Part shown: one piece after another, positions 53,507 through 62,661 of the stretch | Position numbering within the stretch: the stretch's first letter is position 1 | Layout: each line of letters starts with the position of its first letter | Source of the DNA: UBA7672 sp041398245 | Lineage (GTDB): Bacteria; Pseudomonadota; Alphaproteobacteria; Caulobacterales; Hyphomonadaceae | Assembly (NCBI GenBank): GCA_041398245.1 | Contig: JAWKVC010000012.1 | Coordinates: forward strand, 60,062 to 124,061 | Reading direction: 5' to 3' | DNA length: 64,000 bases | Notes under the pieces: model-generated | What the model was told of the DNA's origin: nothing | The model's database searches: none | The model's input: the letters and a program-made list of their open reading frames with translations, nothing else | Program-made: the position numbers and the translations under genes

Positions 53507-55702
53507 ATGGCATTGCCCTTTCCCGACTTTTCCCGGCTTCCGCTTGGCGAGACCGAGCCCAAGGCCGATCTGGCTGGATGGGCGGCGCGCGCGGGCGAGG
53601 ACGGGAGCAAGGCCTGGCAGACGCCGGAAGGCCTGCCGGTGAAGCCGCTCTATACCGGCGCCGATACGGCCGGGCTGGACTTTCTTGACGGGATGCCAGG
53701 CGTCGCGCCGTTCGGACGCGGCCCCTACCCCACCATGTACACCAACCAGCCGTGGACGATCCGGCAGTATGCCGGTTTCTCGACGGCGGAGGATTCCAAC
53801 GCCTTCTATCGCCGTAACCTCGCGGCCGGGCAGAAGGGTTTGTCCGTGGCGTTCGATCTGGCGACGCACCGCGGATATGACAGCGACCATCCGCGCGTGA
53901 CAGGCGATGTTGGCATGGCCGGCGTCGCGATCGACTCGATCTACGACATGCGCACGCTGTTCGCGGGGATTCCGCTGGACCAGATGTCGGTGTCGATGAC
54001 GATGAACGGCGCCGTGCTGCCGATCATGTCGCTCTATGTCGTGGCGGCGGAAGAACAGGGCGTCACGCCGGACAAGCTTTCGGGAACGATCCAGAACGAC
54101 ATCCTGAAAGAGTTCATGGTGCGGAACACCTACATCTATCCGCCCCGGCCCTCGATGCGGATCATCTCCGACATCTTCGCCTACACCTCGCAGCACATGC
54201 CGAAGTTCAACTCGATCTCGATCTCCGGCTATCACATGCAGGAAGCGGGCGCGACGGCGGACCTTGAGCTTGCCTACACGCTGGCCGATGGCGTCGAGTA
54301 CATCCGCTCCGGCATTGCGGCGGGCCTTGATGTCGACAAGTTCGCGCCGCGCCTGTCGTTCTTCTGGGCGATCGGCATGAACTACTTCATGGAAGTCGCA
54401 AAGATGCGGGCGGCGCGCCTGCTGTGGGCCAAGCTGGTGAAGCAGTTCAACCCGAAGAGCGACAAGTCGCTGTCGCTGCGCACACACTCGCAGACGTCCG
54501 GCTGGTCGCTGACGGCGCAGGACGTCTACAACAACGTGATCCGTACCTGCTTCGAGGCGATGGCCGCGGCCGGCGGACAGACCCAGTCGCTGCATACGAA
54601 CTCGTTCGACGAGGCGCTGGCGCTGCCGACGGACTTCTCGGCCCGCATTGCGCGCAACACGCAGATCTTCCTGCAGCAGGAAGCCGGCGTGTGCCGCACG
54701 ATCGATCCGTGGGGCGGCAGCTATTATGTCGAGCGTCTGACGCAGGACCTCGCCGCACGGGCGTGGGCGCACATCGAGGAAGTCGAGGCGATGGGCGGCA
54801 TGGCCAAGGCGATCGAGGAAGGCCTGCCGAAGCTGCGTATCGAGGAAGCCGCCGCCAAGACGCAGGCGCGGATCGATAGCGGCGTGCAGACCATTGTGGG
54901 CATCAACAAGTTCCGCCTGAACGAGAACGAGGATGTGCCGGTTCTGAAGGTGGACAACGCCAAGGTGCGCCAGCTGCAACTCGACAAGCTGAAGCGGCTG
55001 AAAGGCGAGCGGGACGAAGCCGCCGTTGCGGCTGCGCTCGACGCCATCAGCAAGGCGACCGAGATGGGGCGCGGCAACCTGCTTGAACTCGGCATTGCGG
55101 CGGCGCGCGCCAAGGCGACCGTTGGCGAGATCAGCCTTGCCGTGGAGAAGGTTGTCGGACGCCATCAGGCGGTGATCAAATCCATTCAGGGAGTCTATGC
55201 TCAGGGCATGAGCGCAAAGTCAGACAAGGTCACCACGGCCCGCGCCCTCGCCGACGCCTTCGAGAAATCCGAAGGGCGACGCCCGCGCATCCTGATCGCC
55301 AAGATGGGCCAGGATGGCCATGATCGCGGGCAGAAGGTTGTCGCGTCTGGCTTTGCGGACCTTGGCTGGGATGTGGACATCGGCCCGCTGTTCCAGACGC
55401 CGCAGGAAGCCGCGCGCCAGGCCGTGGAGAACGATGTGCACGTCGTGGCGGCTTCGTCGCTCGCGGCAGGCCATCTGACACTGGTTCCCGAACTGCGCGA
55501 TGCGCTGAACAAGGAAGGCCGCGGCGACATCATGGTGGTGGTCGGCGGCGTGGTGCCGCCGCAGGACTATGATGCGCTCTACGGCGCTGGCGCGGCGGCC
55601 ATCTTCCCGCCGGGCACCGTGATCGCGGAAGCGGCTGTGGAACTGCTGGACAAGCTGACCGGCAAGCTGGGCCACAATTCGCGGAATGCAGCGGCGGGCT
55701 GA
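53507..55702 (+). CDS. mutB: Methylmalonyl-CoA mutase large (alpha) subunit
   Basis: 731 residues from ATG 53507, preceded by CCCGGAGC. Full mutase barrel (YPTMYTNQPWTIRQYAGFST, SVAFDLATHRGYDSDHPRV, SGYHMQEAGATADLELAYTL, TNSFDEALALPTDFSARIAR). The C-terminal cobalamin domain has the base-off motif DGHDRG (AKMGQDGHDRGQKVVA). The active subunit of the heterodimer with mutA; requires adenosylcobalamin. The partner gene lies 4.5 kb upstream instead of adjacent. Confidence 0.97.
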   Translation: MALPFPDFSRLPLGETEPKADLAGWAARAGEDGSKAWQTPEGLPVKPLYTGADTAGLDFLDGMPGVAPFGRGPYPTMYTNQPWTIRQYAGFSTAEDSNAFYRRNLAAGQKGLSVAFDLATHRGYDSDHPRVTGDVGMAGVAIDSIYDMRTLFAGIPLDQMSVSMTMNGAVLPIMSLYVVAAEEQGVTPDKLSGTIQNDILKEFMVRNTYIYPPRPSMRIISDIFAYTSQHMPKFNSISISGYHMQEAGATADLELAYTLADGVEYIRSGIAAGLDVDKFAPRLSFFWAIGMNYFMEVAKMRAARLLWAKLVKQFNPKSDKSLSLRTHSQTSGWSLTAQDVYNNVIRTCFEAMAAAGGQTQSLHTNSFDEALALPTDFSARIARNTQIFLQQEAGVCRTIDPWGGSYYVERLTQDLAARAWAHIEEVEAMGGMAKAIEEGLPKLRIEEAAAKTQARIDSGVQTIVGINKFRLNENEDVPVLKVDNAKVRQLQLDKLKRLKGERDEAAVAAALDAISKATEMGRGNLLELGIAAARAKATVGEISLAVEKVVGRHQAVIKSIQGVYAQGMSAKSDKVTTARALADAFEKSEGRRPRILIAKMGQDGHDRGQKVVASGFADLGWDVDIGPLFQTPQEAARQAVENDVHVVAASSLAAGHLTLVPELRDALNKEGRGDIMVVVGGVVPPQDYDALYGAGAAAIFPPGTVIAEAAVELLDKLTGKLGHNSRNAAAG

Positions 55703-55812
55703 CAGGACTGTCATTCATCCTGTGTTCATCTGGATTGCAGAGGCAGTCCCCACAGCTGTGGTGCTGGCGCGGGCCGGGATTCAGGCTAGTCTGGGGTTCA
55801 GGGAGATCATCG

Positions 55813-56292
55813 ATGAAACGCACGCTTGCCGTTCTTTCGCTGGGGCTTGCCCTCGCCGCCTGCACCAGTGGACCGACACGCTACATTCCGGCCTATGACA
55901 GCGACGACATGGGCTATCGCGAGCAGCGTATCGAGGAGCAGCGTTTCCGCGTTTCGTTCCGCGCCAATCCGGACCTGAAGCCTGCCGACGTGGAGGACAT
56001 GGCGCTGCGCCGGTCCGCGGAGCTGACGATCCAGAACGGCTATCAGTGGTTTCAGGTCGTCTCGCGCATGACCGATGTTGTCGGTGGCAGCCGCTCGGGC
56101 GGCGGACCCACGGTCGGCATTGGCGGAAGCTCGGGCTCCTATGGCTCCAGCCTCGGCATCGGACTCGGCTTCAACCTCGGCGGCGACTCGCGCCAGTTCG
56201 AGTCGACGCTTGAGATCGTCATGGGCCACGGCCAGAAGCCGAGCGACCCAGCCGCCTATGACGCCTATTCAGTGCTGAGCCGGTTTCAGTAG
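55813..56292 (+). CDS. CC0125/CC1285-type lipoprotein
   Basis: 159 residues from ATG 55813. Lipobox LALAACTSGPT. Blocks: YREQRIEEQRFRVSFRANPD, VEDMALRRSAELTIQNGYQW, then a Gly/Ser-rich stretch (SRSGGGPTVGIGGSSGSYGS) and SRQFESTLEIVMGHGQKP. The pattern matches the Caulobacterales lipoprotein family named after CC0125/CC1285, of unknown function. It stands alone between mutB and meaB. Confidence 0.75.
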   Translation: MKRTLAVLSLGLALAACTSGPTRYIPAYDSDDMGYREQRIEEQRFRVSFRANPDLKPADVEDMALRRSAELTIQNGYQWFQVVSRMTDVVGGSRSGGGPTVGIGGSSGSYGSSLGIGLGFNLGGDSRQFESTLEIVMGHGQKPSDPAAYDAYSVLSRFQ

Positions 56293-56327
56293 CCGCTCAG
56301 CTACGCTTTCCCACGCCCTTCCACCGC

Positions 56328-56450
56328 TCATTCCGGCGAAAGCCGGAATCCAGGAAGGGATGCGCGGCGTCCACGAACCTGAAGCTGCAAAGCGGAACAA
56401 GATGAATCGGCGGCCCTGGGTCCCGACTTTCGTCGGGACGAGCGGGGATG
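56328..56450. repeat. Dispersed proteobacterial inverted-repeat element
   Basis: Contains ATTCCGGCGAAAGCCGGAAT (56330-56349) and TCCCGACTTTCGTCGGGA (56421-56438) about 70 bases apart, each an inverted repeat. This kind of sequence occurs many times in proteobacterial genomes and encodes the WIPAFAG-like and RFPGFRLSPE-like spurious peptides. It lies between the lipoprotein gene and meaB. Confidence 0.75.
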
Positions 56451-56529
56451 GGACGACGTTCGGTTCTGAATTGCGTCCACCAGGAACCGCCCTGCTTGCG
56501 CGCACTCACGCGGCGTCGCAGAAGCAGGC

Positions 56530-57483
56530 ATGACCGTTGACCTTTCGACCCGCGCCGGGCTCGGCCGCGCCATCACCCTGATCGAGTCCCGCCGGGCGGA
56601 CCATCAGGCCGAGGCGCGCGCCATGCTACGCGAGATCATGCCCCGGACCGGCAAGGCGCAGCGCATCGGCATCACGGGCGTGCCGGGCGTCGGCAAGTCA
56701 ACCTTCATCGAAAGCTTCGGCACGCTGCTGACGGGCATGGGGCACAAGGTGGCGGTGCTGGCGGTGGACCCGACCTCGCGCCGCTCGGGCGGCTCGATCC
56801 TCGGAGACAAGACGCGCATGGCGAAGCTGGCGGCGGACCCGAACGCCTTCATCCGCCCCTCGCCGGCCGGCGACACGCTGGGCGGCGTATCGCGCAAGAC
56901 GCGGGAGACGATGCTGCTGTGCGAGGCCGCGGGGTATGATGTGATCCTGGTCGAGACGGTGGGCGTCGGCCAGTCCGAGACGGTGGTCGCCGATATGGTC
57001 GACTTCTTCCTCGTGCTGATGCTGCCCAATGCAGGCGACGAGCTGCAGGGCATCAAGAAGGGCGTGCTGGAGGTCGCGGACCTCATCGCCGTCAACAAGG
57101 CCGATATCGACGACAAGGCGGCGCGGCGCGCGGCGCGGGCCTATGAGGTGGCGCTGCACATCATGGAGCAGGCCGATCCGGACTGGTCGCCGCCAGTGCA
57201 TGTCATTTCCGGATTTTCGGGCGCGGGGCTGCCCGAACTCTGGTCGGCGATCGAGCTGCACCGACGCAAGACAACCGAGTCGGGATCACGCGCCAGCCGC
57301 CGGGCGGACCAGCAGGTGCGCTGGCTGGAGGCCCTGATCCAGGATGGTCTGGCCGTGGGGTTTGCGTCACATCCTTCGGTCGCCGGACGGATCGACGATG
57401 TGCGGCAGGCCGTCGCTGACGCAAAAATTCCAGCATCTACAGCGGCCGATGAACTGCTCGCCCTGTTTTTTGGACGCGCCTGA
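56530..57483 (+). CDS. meaB: MeaB/ArgK GTPase, methylmalonyl-CoA mutase chaperone
   Basis: 317 residues. G3E-type P-loop: GITGVPGVGKSTFIESF (Walker A), AVLAVDPTSRRSGGSILGDK, VETVGVGQSETVV, and the guanine motif VNKADIDDKAA. It protects and reloads the cobalamin mutase and is the expected partner of mutA/mutB nearby. Follows the dispersed repeat at 56328-56450. Confidence 0.95.
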   Translation: MTVDLSTRAGLGRAITLIESRRADHQAEARAMLREIMPRTGKAQRIGITGVPGVGKSTFIESFGTLLTGMGHKVAVLAVDPTSRRSGGSILGDKTRMAKLAADPNAFIRPSPAGDTLGGVSRKTRETMLLCEAAGYDVILVETVGVGQSETVVADMVDFFLVLMLPNAGDELQGIKKGVLEVADLIAVNKADIDDKAARRAARAYEVALHIMEQADPDWSPPVHVISGFSGAGLPELWSAIELHRRKTTESGSRASRRADQQVRWLEALIQDGLAVGFASHPSVAGRIDDVRQAVADAKIPASTAADELLALFFGRA

Positions 57484-57566
57484 GCAAGGTGTAATGCCGC
57501 TGGATGATTGCCCCTCAGCGTCGCTACGGTAGATGTAGCTGGCTGGATTCGGGAGGCTGCTGGACC

Positions 57567-58793
57567 ATGACGCGGCGAGTACTGCGCGTATTGGTGCGCC
57601 TGGCCGCGACGTGCGCGGCGATGGCGGGTTTCGCCCTGCCCGCCTTCGCCGACGGCTCCGGCAAACCCATGACGTTCGAGTGGGGCCTGACCTACGACGA
57701 CGTGCCCGCCATTTTCGCCGACGGCGAGTTCACGCCGGAAACGCCGGCAGCGCTGCGTTCGTTCCTTGGCCGGAACACCTATCCGACGCGCGACCGCATG
57801 ATCTATTTCAACTCGCTCGGCGGCGATCTCGGCGCCGGGATGGAAGTCGGGAAGATCGTGCGACGGTCGGAGCTGAACACCGGCGTGGCGCGCAACACGC
57901 GCGACCCGGCGCAGGCCAACACGATCGACCTTGACCACAACAGCCGGGTCTATCCGGGGCACTGCGTTTCCGCCTGCTCGCTGGCTTTCCTTGGCGGGGT
58001 GAAACGCGAAGTGAAGCGCGGGTCGATCTTCGCTGTGCACCAGGTCAGCATGAACTGTGTCGACAAGGAGAAGGCGCTGGCGCGCTATCCGTGGGTCGAG
58101 CTGCCGAACGTCAACTACTGCCCCGACCTCGACGAGGCGCTGACCATGATGCAGGTCGCGAACGGCGTCGTGGTGGAATACGTCCGCTCGATGGGTGTCG
58201 ATCCGGTCTTCCTCGCCGAGATGTCGAAAGCGGGGCCGGACGCGATCAACACGTTGCCGGAAGACAAGCTGCGCGAATACCGCATCACGTTCGAGTACCG
58301 GACGGAAGGCTGGGAATTCAAGACGGACAGTCAGGGCCAGCTGTTCCTGCAATACCTGCAGGGCGACCAGTGGCGGCAGGACAAGGTCGAGATCTATTGC
58401 GACCGCACGGGCGCGCCGCGCCTGTTCCTGTGGCTGGTGCATGATGTGAACCGCGCCAACGGGCCGATCGATGGCGGACGTATTGTGGAACTGGCCAATC
58501 GTGGGCTGTCTGCCGCGTGGCAACTCGATGCGCAGACGCCGGATGGTTTCGCGGATGTGCGCCACATCGCCCTGCAGCCCTACGAGATCATCAACCCGCC
58601 GCGCCTGACCGAACGCGGCAACATCGCACTGACGGTGGATCTGTCGCCGCGCTTCCTTGATGTGATGAGCGGCGCGACGCGCTTCCAGATCATCACGTCC
58701 GAGCCGGACACCAATGGCCGCGACGGCTTCAGCCTGATCACCATCAATCTCGACCGCGACAAGCTGTCGGGCATGGTCCGCTTCTGCAAGTGA
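57567..58793 (+). CDS. Secreted ClpP/crotonase-fold protein
   Basis: 408 residues from ATG 57567. Signal peptide AATCAAMAGFALPAFADG. A ClpP-like core at about 75-165: IYFNSLGGDLGAGMEVGKIV, then GHCVSACSLAFLGG with Ser135 in the nucleophile position flanked by Cys133 and Cys137, then AVHQVSMN with His158. The C-terminal 180 residues are an unknown beta-rich domain. This arrangement is seen in periplasmic ClpP-like proteins with no known substrate. Confidence 0.78.
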   Translation: MTRRVLRVLVRLAATCAAMAGFALPAFADGSGKPMTFEWGLTYDDVPAIFADGEFTPETPAALRSFLGRNTYPTRDRMIYFNSLGGDLGAGMEVGKIVRRSELNTGVARNTRDPAQANTIDLDHNSRVYPGHCVSACSLAFLGGVKREVKRGSIFAVHQVSMNCVDKEKALARYPWVELPNVNYCPDLDEALTMMQVANGVVVEYVRSMGVDPVFLAEMSKAGPDAINTLPEDKLREYRITFEYRTEGWEFKTDSQGQLFLQYLQGDQWRQDKVEIYCDRTGAPRLFLWLVHDVNRANGPIDGGRIVELANRGLSAAWQLDAQTPDGFADVRHIALQPYEIINPPRLTERGNIALTVDLSPRFLDVMSGATRFQIITSEPDTNGRDGFSLITINLDRDKLSGMVRFCK

Positions 58794-58806
58794 CGCGGTT
58801 CCACCA

Positions 58807-59211
58807 ATGACGCAGGGCATGAGATGGCGGGCCGGCGGATGCCATTGCGGCGCGGTGCGGTTTGAAGTCGAGACGCCGGACACGATCGAGGTCGAGGACT
58901 GCAACTGCACCATGTGCGCGCGCACGGGCTTTCTGCACATCATCGTGCCGGCCTCGCGCTTTCGCCTGCTGAAGGGCGAGGACCACCTCACCAGCTACAG
59001 CTTCAATACCGGCGTGGCGAAACACCTGTTCTGCGGTGTCTGCGGCGTGAAAGCGTTCTACGTGCCGCGTTCAAACCCGGACGGCTACAGCGTGAACCTG
59101 CGCTGCCTGGACGATCCGAAGGACTTCGATGAGGTGCGCATCGTCAATTTCGACGGGCGCGGCGACTGGGAAGCGCAGGCCCAGGCGCTGGCGTGGAAAT
59201 CGAAAGACTAG
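58807..59211 (+). CDS. GFA family zinc protein
   Basis: 134 residues. Cysteine-rich pattern GGCHCGAVRFEVE, DCNCTMCARTGFLH and HLFCGVCGVKAFYVP matches the Gfa/centromere-V-like zinc family. Possibly a glutathione-dependent formaldehyde-activating-like enzyme, but most members lack that activity. It is separated by 13 bases from the ClpP-fold gene and may be co-transcribed. Confidence 0.9.
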   Translation: MTQGMRWRAGGCHCGAVRFEVETPDTIEVEDCNCTMCARTGFLHIIVPASRFRLLKGEDHLTSYSFNTGVAKHLFCGVCGVKAFYVPRSNPDGYSVNLRCLDDPKDFDEVRIVNFDGRGDWEAQAQALAWKSKD

Positions 59212-59212
59212 G

Positions 59213-59998
59213 CTAGCTGTTCTGCTCTTCGGGAACAGGCTCAACTGGCATGATCGCCTTTTCCATCAGATCGCGCGCCTGCTGGACCCAGCGCTCGCGC
59301 TCGATGCGTCCCTTGAACGAGATGGCGTTGTTGACCCAGTCGACATTGGACTGAGTCCAGCCGCCGATCTGGTAATAGTGCCAGATGCCGAGGCTGTTGA
59401 GCTTCTGCTCCAGCTTGGGACCGATGCCGGAGATGTGCTTGAGATCGTCGGCCTTGCCGTGCGCTGCGGCGAAGAGATCCGGCCGCAAGCCTTCGGGCGG
59501 CTTCTGGCGCTCGATCGCCGTTCCGGATGAAGCGGCGCCCGGCGTGATGCCGGCCTGGATCAGCTCCTCCTCAAGATAGCGCACGCGGCCGGCGAGATAG
59601 CGGTTGCGCCAGCCAAGGCGTGTCGCCTCGCTGGCGTGAGCGTCAGCGTTACGCTGCGCCTCGTTGGCGGCTTCCATGTCGGTGACGCGCGCCTCAAGGA
59701 AACGCACGCGGGCTTCGAGATGCCGCTTGTGCCAGGCCAGCGAGCCTTCGATCAGCGGCAGCGCTTCATCACCTGGGCGGGCGATGCCGGACTTCGTGCG
59801 CAGATCCGCGATCTCGTCGGCGGCGGATTTCAGCGAGGTTTCGAGATCGGCGGCGCGGCGGCGCGCTTCCTCCACCTCGGCAATTGTTGGCGGAGGCGGC
59901 GGCGGCGGTTTGCGGACATCGACATAGCGATAGCCAAACCATCCAGCCGCTGCGCCGGCTGCCAGCCCGACAACAAACAAGAGAAGCGTTTCAACCAT
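59213..59998 (-). CDS. Membrane-anchored coiled-coil protein with C-terminal HhH domain
   Basis: 261 residues. An N-terminal membrane segment LLFVVGLAAGAAAGWFGYRY and PPPPPPP linker are followed by two coiled coils (TIAEVEEARRRAADLETSLK region and RVRFLEARVTDMEAANEAQR). The C-terminal block is DDLKHISGIGPKLEQKLNSL then GIWHYYQIGGWTQSNVDWVN, a helix-hairpin-helix domain related to the one in 'fusion' proteins of complex I operons. DNA or RNA binding is possible. Convergent with the GFA gene. Confidence 0.8.
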   Translation of the reverse strand: MVETLLLFVVGLAAGAAAGWFGYRYVDVRKPPPPPPPTIAEVEEARRRAADLETSLKSAADEIADLRTKSGIARPGDEALPLIEGSLAWHKRHLEARVRFLEARVTDMEAANEAQRNADAHASEATRLGWRNRYLAGRVRYLEEELIQAGITPGAASSGTAIERQKPPEGLRPDLFAAAHGKADDLKHISGIGPKLEQKLNSLGIWHYYQIGGWTQSNVDWVNNAISFKGRIERERWVQQARDLMEKAIMPVEPVPEEQNS

Positions 59999-60257
59999 GC
60001 GCGACGGTTCCGCCCTGGGAAGCGTTGGTCAGATCACGGGTTTGGGCCCGACCCGGCCCCGCCTCCCCACGGACGGAACTGGTCCCGCAACAAATCCTAC
60101 AGCAGACTGCCCGTCTGGCGAGAAAAATCGGTGTGGCATCTCGCCATTAACCGTGGCGCCGCAGCGATTGCAGGCAGGGCGCCTCGATCGAAACCGAGAT
60201 TTTCAAATCGGTTGCGAACCATTAGAGGTGCGCGTTCATTCGAGGCAGGCAGCAAAC

Positions 60258-62021
60258 GTGGACAATTCGCCCCGTCAACGATCGCGACCACGAAACGATT
60301 CCCCCGGGAATGGTCCGCGCGGAGCGTTCGAGCACATCTCGTCGACCGCGAACGATACAGTGAAGCTGCTGCGGTCGCTGGACCGGAAGAAGGACAGGCA
60401 GGAGACGGGGCTATTCCTGGCCGAGGGTGCGCGCCACGCCGAGGAGGCGCTGGCCAATGGCTGGTCGCCTGCCTACGCGTTTGCCAGCCAACAGGCCGTG
60501 ATTGACCGGCCGCAGACGCGCGACCTACTGGAGCGGATGCGAAAGGCCGGGGCGCGGGTGCTGACAGGGTCGGAGAAGATCCTCGCGACGCTCTCGCGCA
60601 AGGACAATCCGCAGGCGGTGATCTCTGCGTTTCGGCAGAAGGTGACGGAACTGGCCGCTCTGCCCGCGACTGGCGCACGGCGCTATGTCGGACTCTACGA
60701 AGTGCGTGACCCCGGCAATCTCGGCACGGTGATCCGCACGGCGGATGCGGCCGGGTGCGATGGGGTCATCCTGATCGGCAATACATGCGACCCCTTCTCG
60801 GTCGAGGCCGTACGGGCGACCATGGGATCGCTGTTCGCCATGCCACTTGCAGCGACAGGTTTCGATGAGTTCAACGCGTGGCGCAGCCGCATCGGCGCGC
60901 GAATGATTGCTGCGTCGATGCGTGGCGATCATGCTCACGACAAGGCGACCTATGGGGAGCGCTCCATCATCCTGATGGGCAATGAGCAGTCTGGCCTGCC
61001 AGCCGAGGTGGAGACCCAGTGCGATGATCTCGTACGCATCCCCATGATGGGCAAGGCCGACAGCCTCAACCTCGCGACCGCCGCCAGCGTGATGATCTAC
61101 GAGGCCTGGCGCGCAGGGCTACAAGGGCGCGAACCGATGAGCGCGTCCGATTTCCAGCTTCTCGTCAGCGATGACTGGTCCGACTACCAGCTCCTCGATA
61201 GCGGCGACCTGCGCAAGCTCGAGCGCTTCGGGAAGGTGCGGGTCAACCGGCCCGATCCACAGGCCTTCTGGAAACCGGCGACGCCCGTCACCAACTGGAA
61301 AGCCGACGCGGTCTTTTCCGCCAAGACGGACGACGATGATCGCGGCGCCTGGACGTTCACCGGCAAGCAGCCGCTGGAGGACTGGCCGATTGGCTGGAAT
61401 GGGCTGAAGCTCAACGCGCGGCTTGCGGCCTTCCGGCACATGGGCGTGTTTCCGGAACACTCGGTGCACTGGCGCTGGGCGATGGAGCAGGTGCAAGCCA
61501 CGAAACGCCCGGTCAAGGCGCTGAACCTGTTCGGCTATACCGGCATGATGTCGGTCGCGCTGGCGAAGGCGGGGGCGGAGGTGGTTCATCTCGACGCCTC
61601 GCCGAAGTCCATTGCGCAGGGACGCGAGAATGCGGCGCTGTCCGGTCTCGAAGCTGTGCCGATCCGCTGGATCACCGACGACGCCATGAAATTCGTAGAG
61701 CGCGAGCTGCGGCGCGGATCGAAATACGACGCTGTCGTGCTCGATCCGCCCAAGTTCGGCCGCGGGCCGAAGAATGAGACGTGGCGCTTCGAGACGGACT
61801 TCCCGAAACTGCTGGAGCATGTGCGGGCGTTGATGAGCGACCGGCCGCTGTTCGTGATCGCAACGGTCTATGCCGTGCGGCTGAGCTACATCGCCGTGGG
61901 CCAGGCGCTGGCGGGCGCCATGGGTGGCGGCGCAGTGACGAGCGGCGAAATGGCGATCCGGGAATCCTCAGGCCGCGACATCGTTCTGCCGACCGGCCTG
62001 TTCGCGCGCTGGACGCCCTAG
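60258..62021 (+). CDS. Fused TrmH/SpoU-type and RlmI-like RNA methyltransferases
   Basis: 587 residues from GTG 60258; upstream in-frame ATG at 59997 gives no family sequence. The N-terminal half (about 40-290) is a SpoU/TrmH methyltransferase: GLYEVRDPGNLGTVIRTADA, ILMGNEQSGLPAEV and RIPMMGKADSLNLATAASVM (knot motifs). The C-terminal half is a class I SAM methyltransferase: NLFGYTGMMSVALAKAGAEV, VLDPPKFGRGP. At the junction (residue about 295) an ATGA at 61136-61140 begins MSASDFQLL, where a separate gene would start, so the fusion may be a loss of one stop by frameshift. Confidence 0.85.
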   Translation: MDNSPRQRSRPRNDSPGNGPRGAFEHISSTANDTVKLLRSLDRKKDRQETGLFLAEGARHAEEALANGWSPAYAFASQQAVIDRPQTRDLLERMRKAGARVLTGSEKILATLSRKDNPQAVISAFRQKVTELAALPATGARRYVGLYEVRDPGNLGTVIRTADAAGCDGVILIGNTCDPFSVEAVRATMGSLFAMPLAATGFDEFNAWRSRIGARMIAASMRGDHAHDKATYGERSIILMGNEQSGLPAEVETQCDDLVRIPMMGKADSLNLATAASVMIYEAWRAGLQGREPMSASDFQLLVSDDWSDYQLLDSGDLRKLERFGKVRVNRPDPQAFWKPATPVTNWKADAVFSAKTDDDDRGAWTFTGKQPLEDWPIGWNGLKLNARLAAFRHMGVFPEHSVHWRWAMEQVQATKRPVKALNLFGYTGMMSVALAKAGAEVVHLDASPKSIAQGRENAALSGLEAVPIRWITDDAMKFVERELRRGSKYDAVVLDPPKFGRGPKNETWRFETDFPKLLEHVRALMSDRPLFVIATVYAVRLSYIAVGQALAGAMGGGAVTSGEMAIRESSGRDIVLPTGLFARWTP

Positions 62022-62455
62022 CCTTCCTTCGGCTTGCGGTTCACGCGCGTGATCACCGAGGTGAAGCTGAGCGCGGGCTTGCCATTCGCCGTAATGAGGC
62101 CGCGCACATAGATCAGCCGGCCGCCGGCGCGCGTGACCTCGCCCGTGGCTTCCAGCGTGTCGCCGACCTGCGCAGCGGCCAGAAAGTCGCCCGAGAGGTT
62201 CACCGTGACGCTCGGCCCCTGCGTGTGATCCTCCGCGATGGCGAAGCAGGCATAGTCCGCAAAGGTGAGGAAGCAGCCGCCATGCATGAAGCCGCCGCCA
62301 TTCATGTGGCGCTTTTCGGCGATGAAGCGGCAGACGACCCGGCCGCTCTCGTCCGTGCGGTAGTAGAACGGGCCGACGCCGCTCTCGAAGGCGTCGTGCG
62401 GCCAGGTGCGCCAGCCCGCCCAGGGGCCGGTTTCGATCAGGACGGAAGTGGACAT
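62018..62455 (-). CDS. PaaI-type hotdog thioesterase
   Basis: 145 residues. GGGFMHGGCFLTFADYA contains the HGG helix motif with the downstream Asp. VTVNLSGDFLAAAQVGDTLEA and TRAGGRLIYVRGLITAN match the hotdog fold. Probable acyl-CoA thioesterase. Its stop overlaps that of the convergent methyltransferase gene by four bases. Confidence 0.87.
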   Translation of the reverse strand: MSTSVLIETGPWAGWRTWPHDAFESGVGPFYYRTDESGRVVCRFIAEKRHMNGGGFMHGGCFLTFADYACFAIAEDHTQGPSVTVNLSGDFLAAAQVGDTLEATGEVTRAGGRLIYVRGLITANGKPALSFTSVITRVNRKPKEG

Positions 62456-62567
62456 TAACGCATTCCGGGAAGGTGATTTTATCTGTCCCTAGCGAGGGAT
62501 TCCCGGCTTGTCATGTGCCGCCTTGCCCTCGCCACGGGGATCGCGTATTGGCCATGCCCTCGACCCT

Positions 62568-62643
62568 AGGGGTATAGCTCAGTTGGTAGAGCGCCGGTCT
62601 CCAAAACCGGAAGTCGGGGGTTCGAGTCCCTCTGCCCCTGCCA
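62568..62643 (+). tRNA. tRNA-Trp (CCA anticodon)
   Basis: Acceptor stem AGGGGTA with TGCCCCT, D arm AGCTCAGTTGGTAGAGC, anticodon stem CCGGT/ACCGG with loop CTCCAAA, anticodon CCA at 62601-62603, T arm GGGGGTTCGAGTCCCT, discriminator G and encoded CCA at 62641-62643. All four arms pair normally. Confidence 0.97.
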
Positions 62644-62661
62644 CGGTCGCCAGCCAGACAG

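Noticed and set aside
53465..55165. 566-residue minus-strand open frame
   Set aside because: Antisense shadow of mutB.
62568..62660. Genomic island integrated at tRNA-Trp
   Set aside because: No integrase and no duplicated tRNA end seen; the flanking genes look ordinary.
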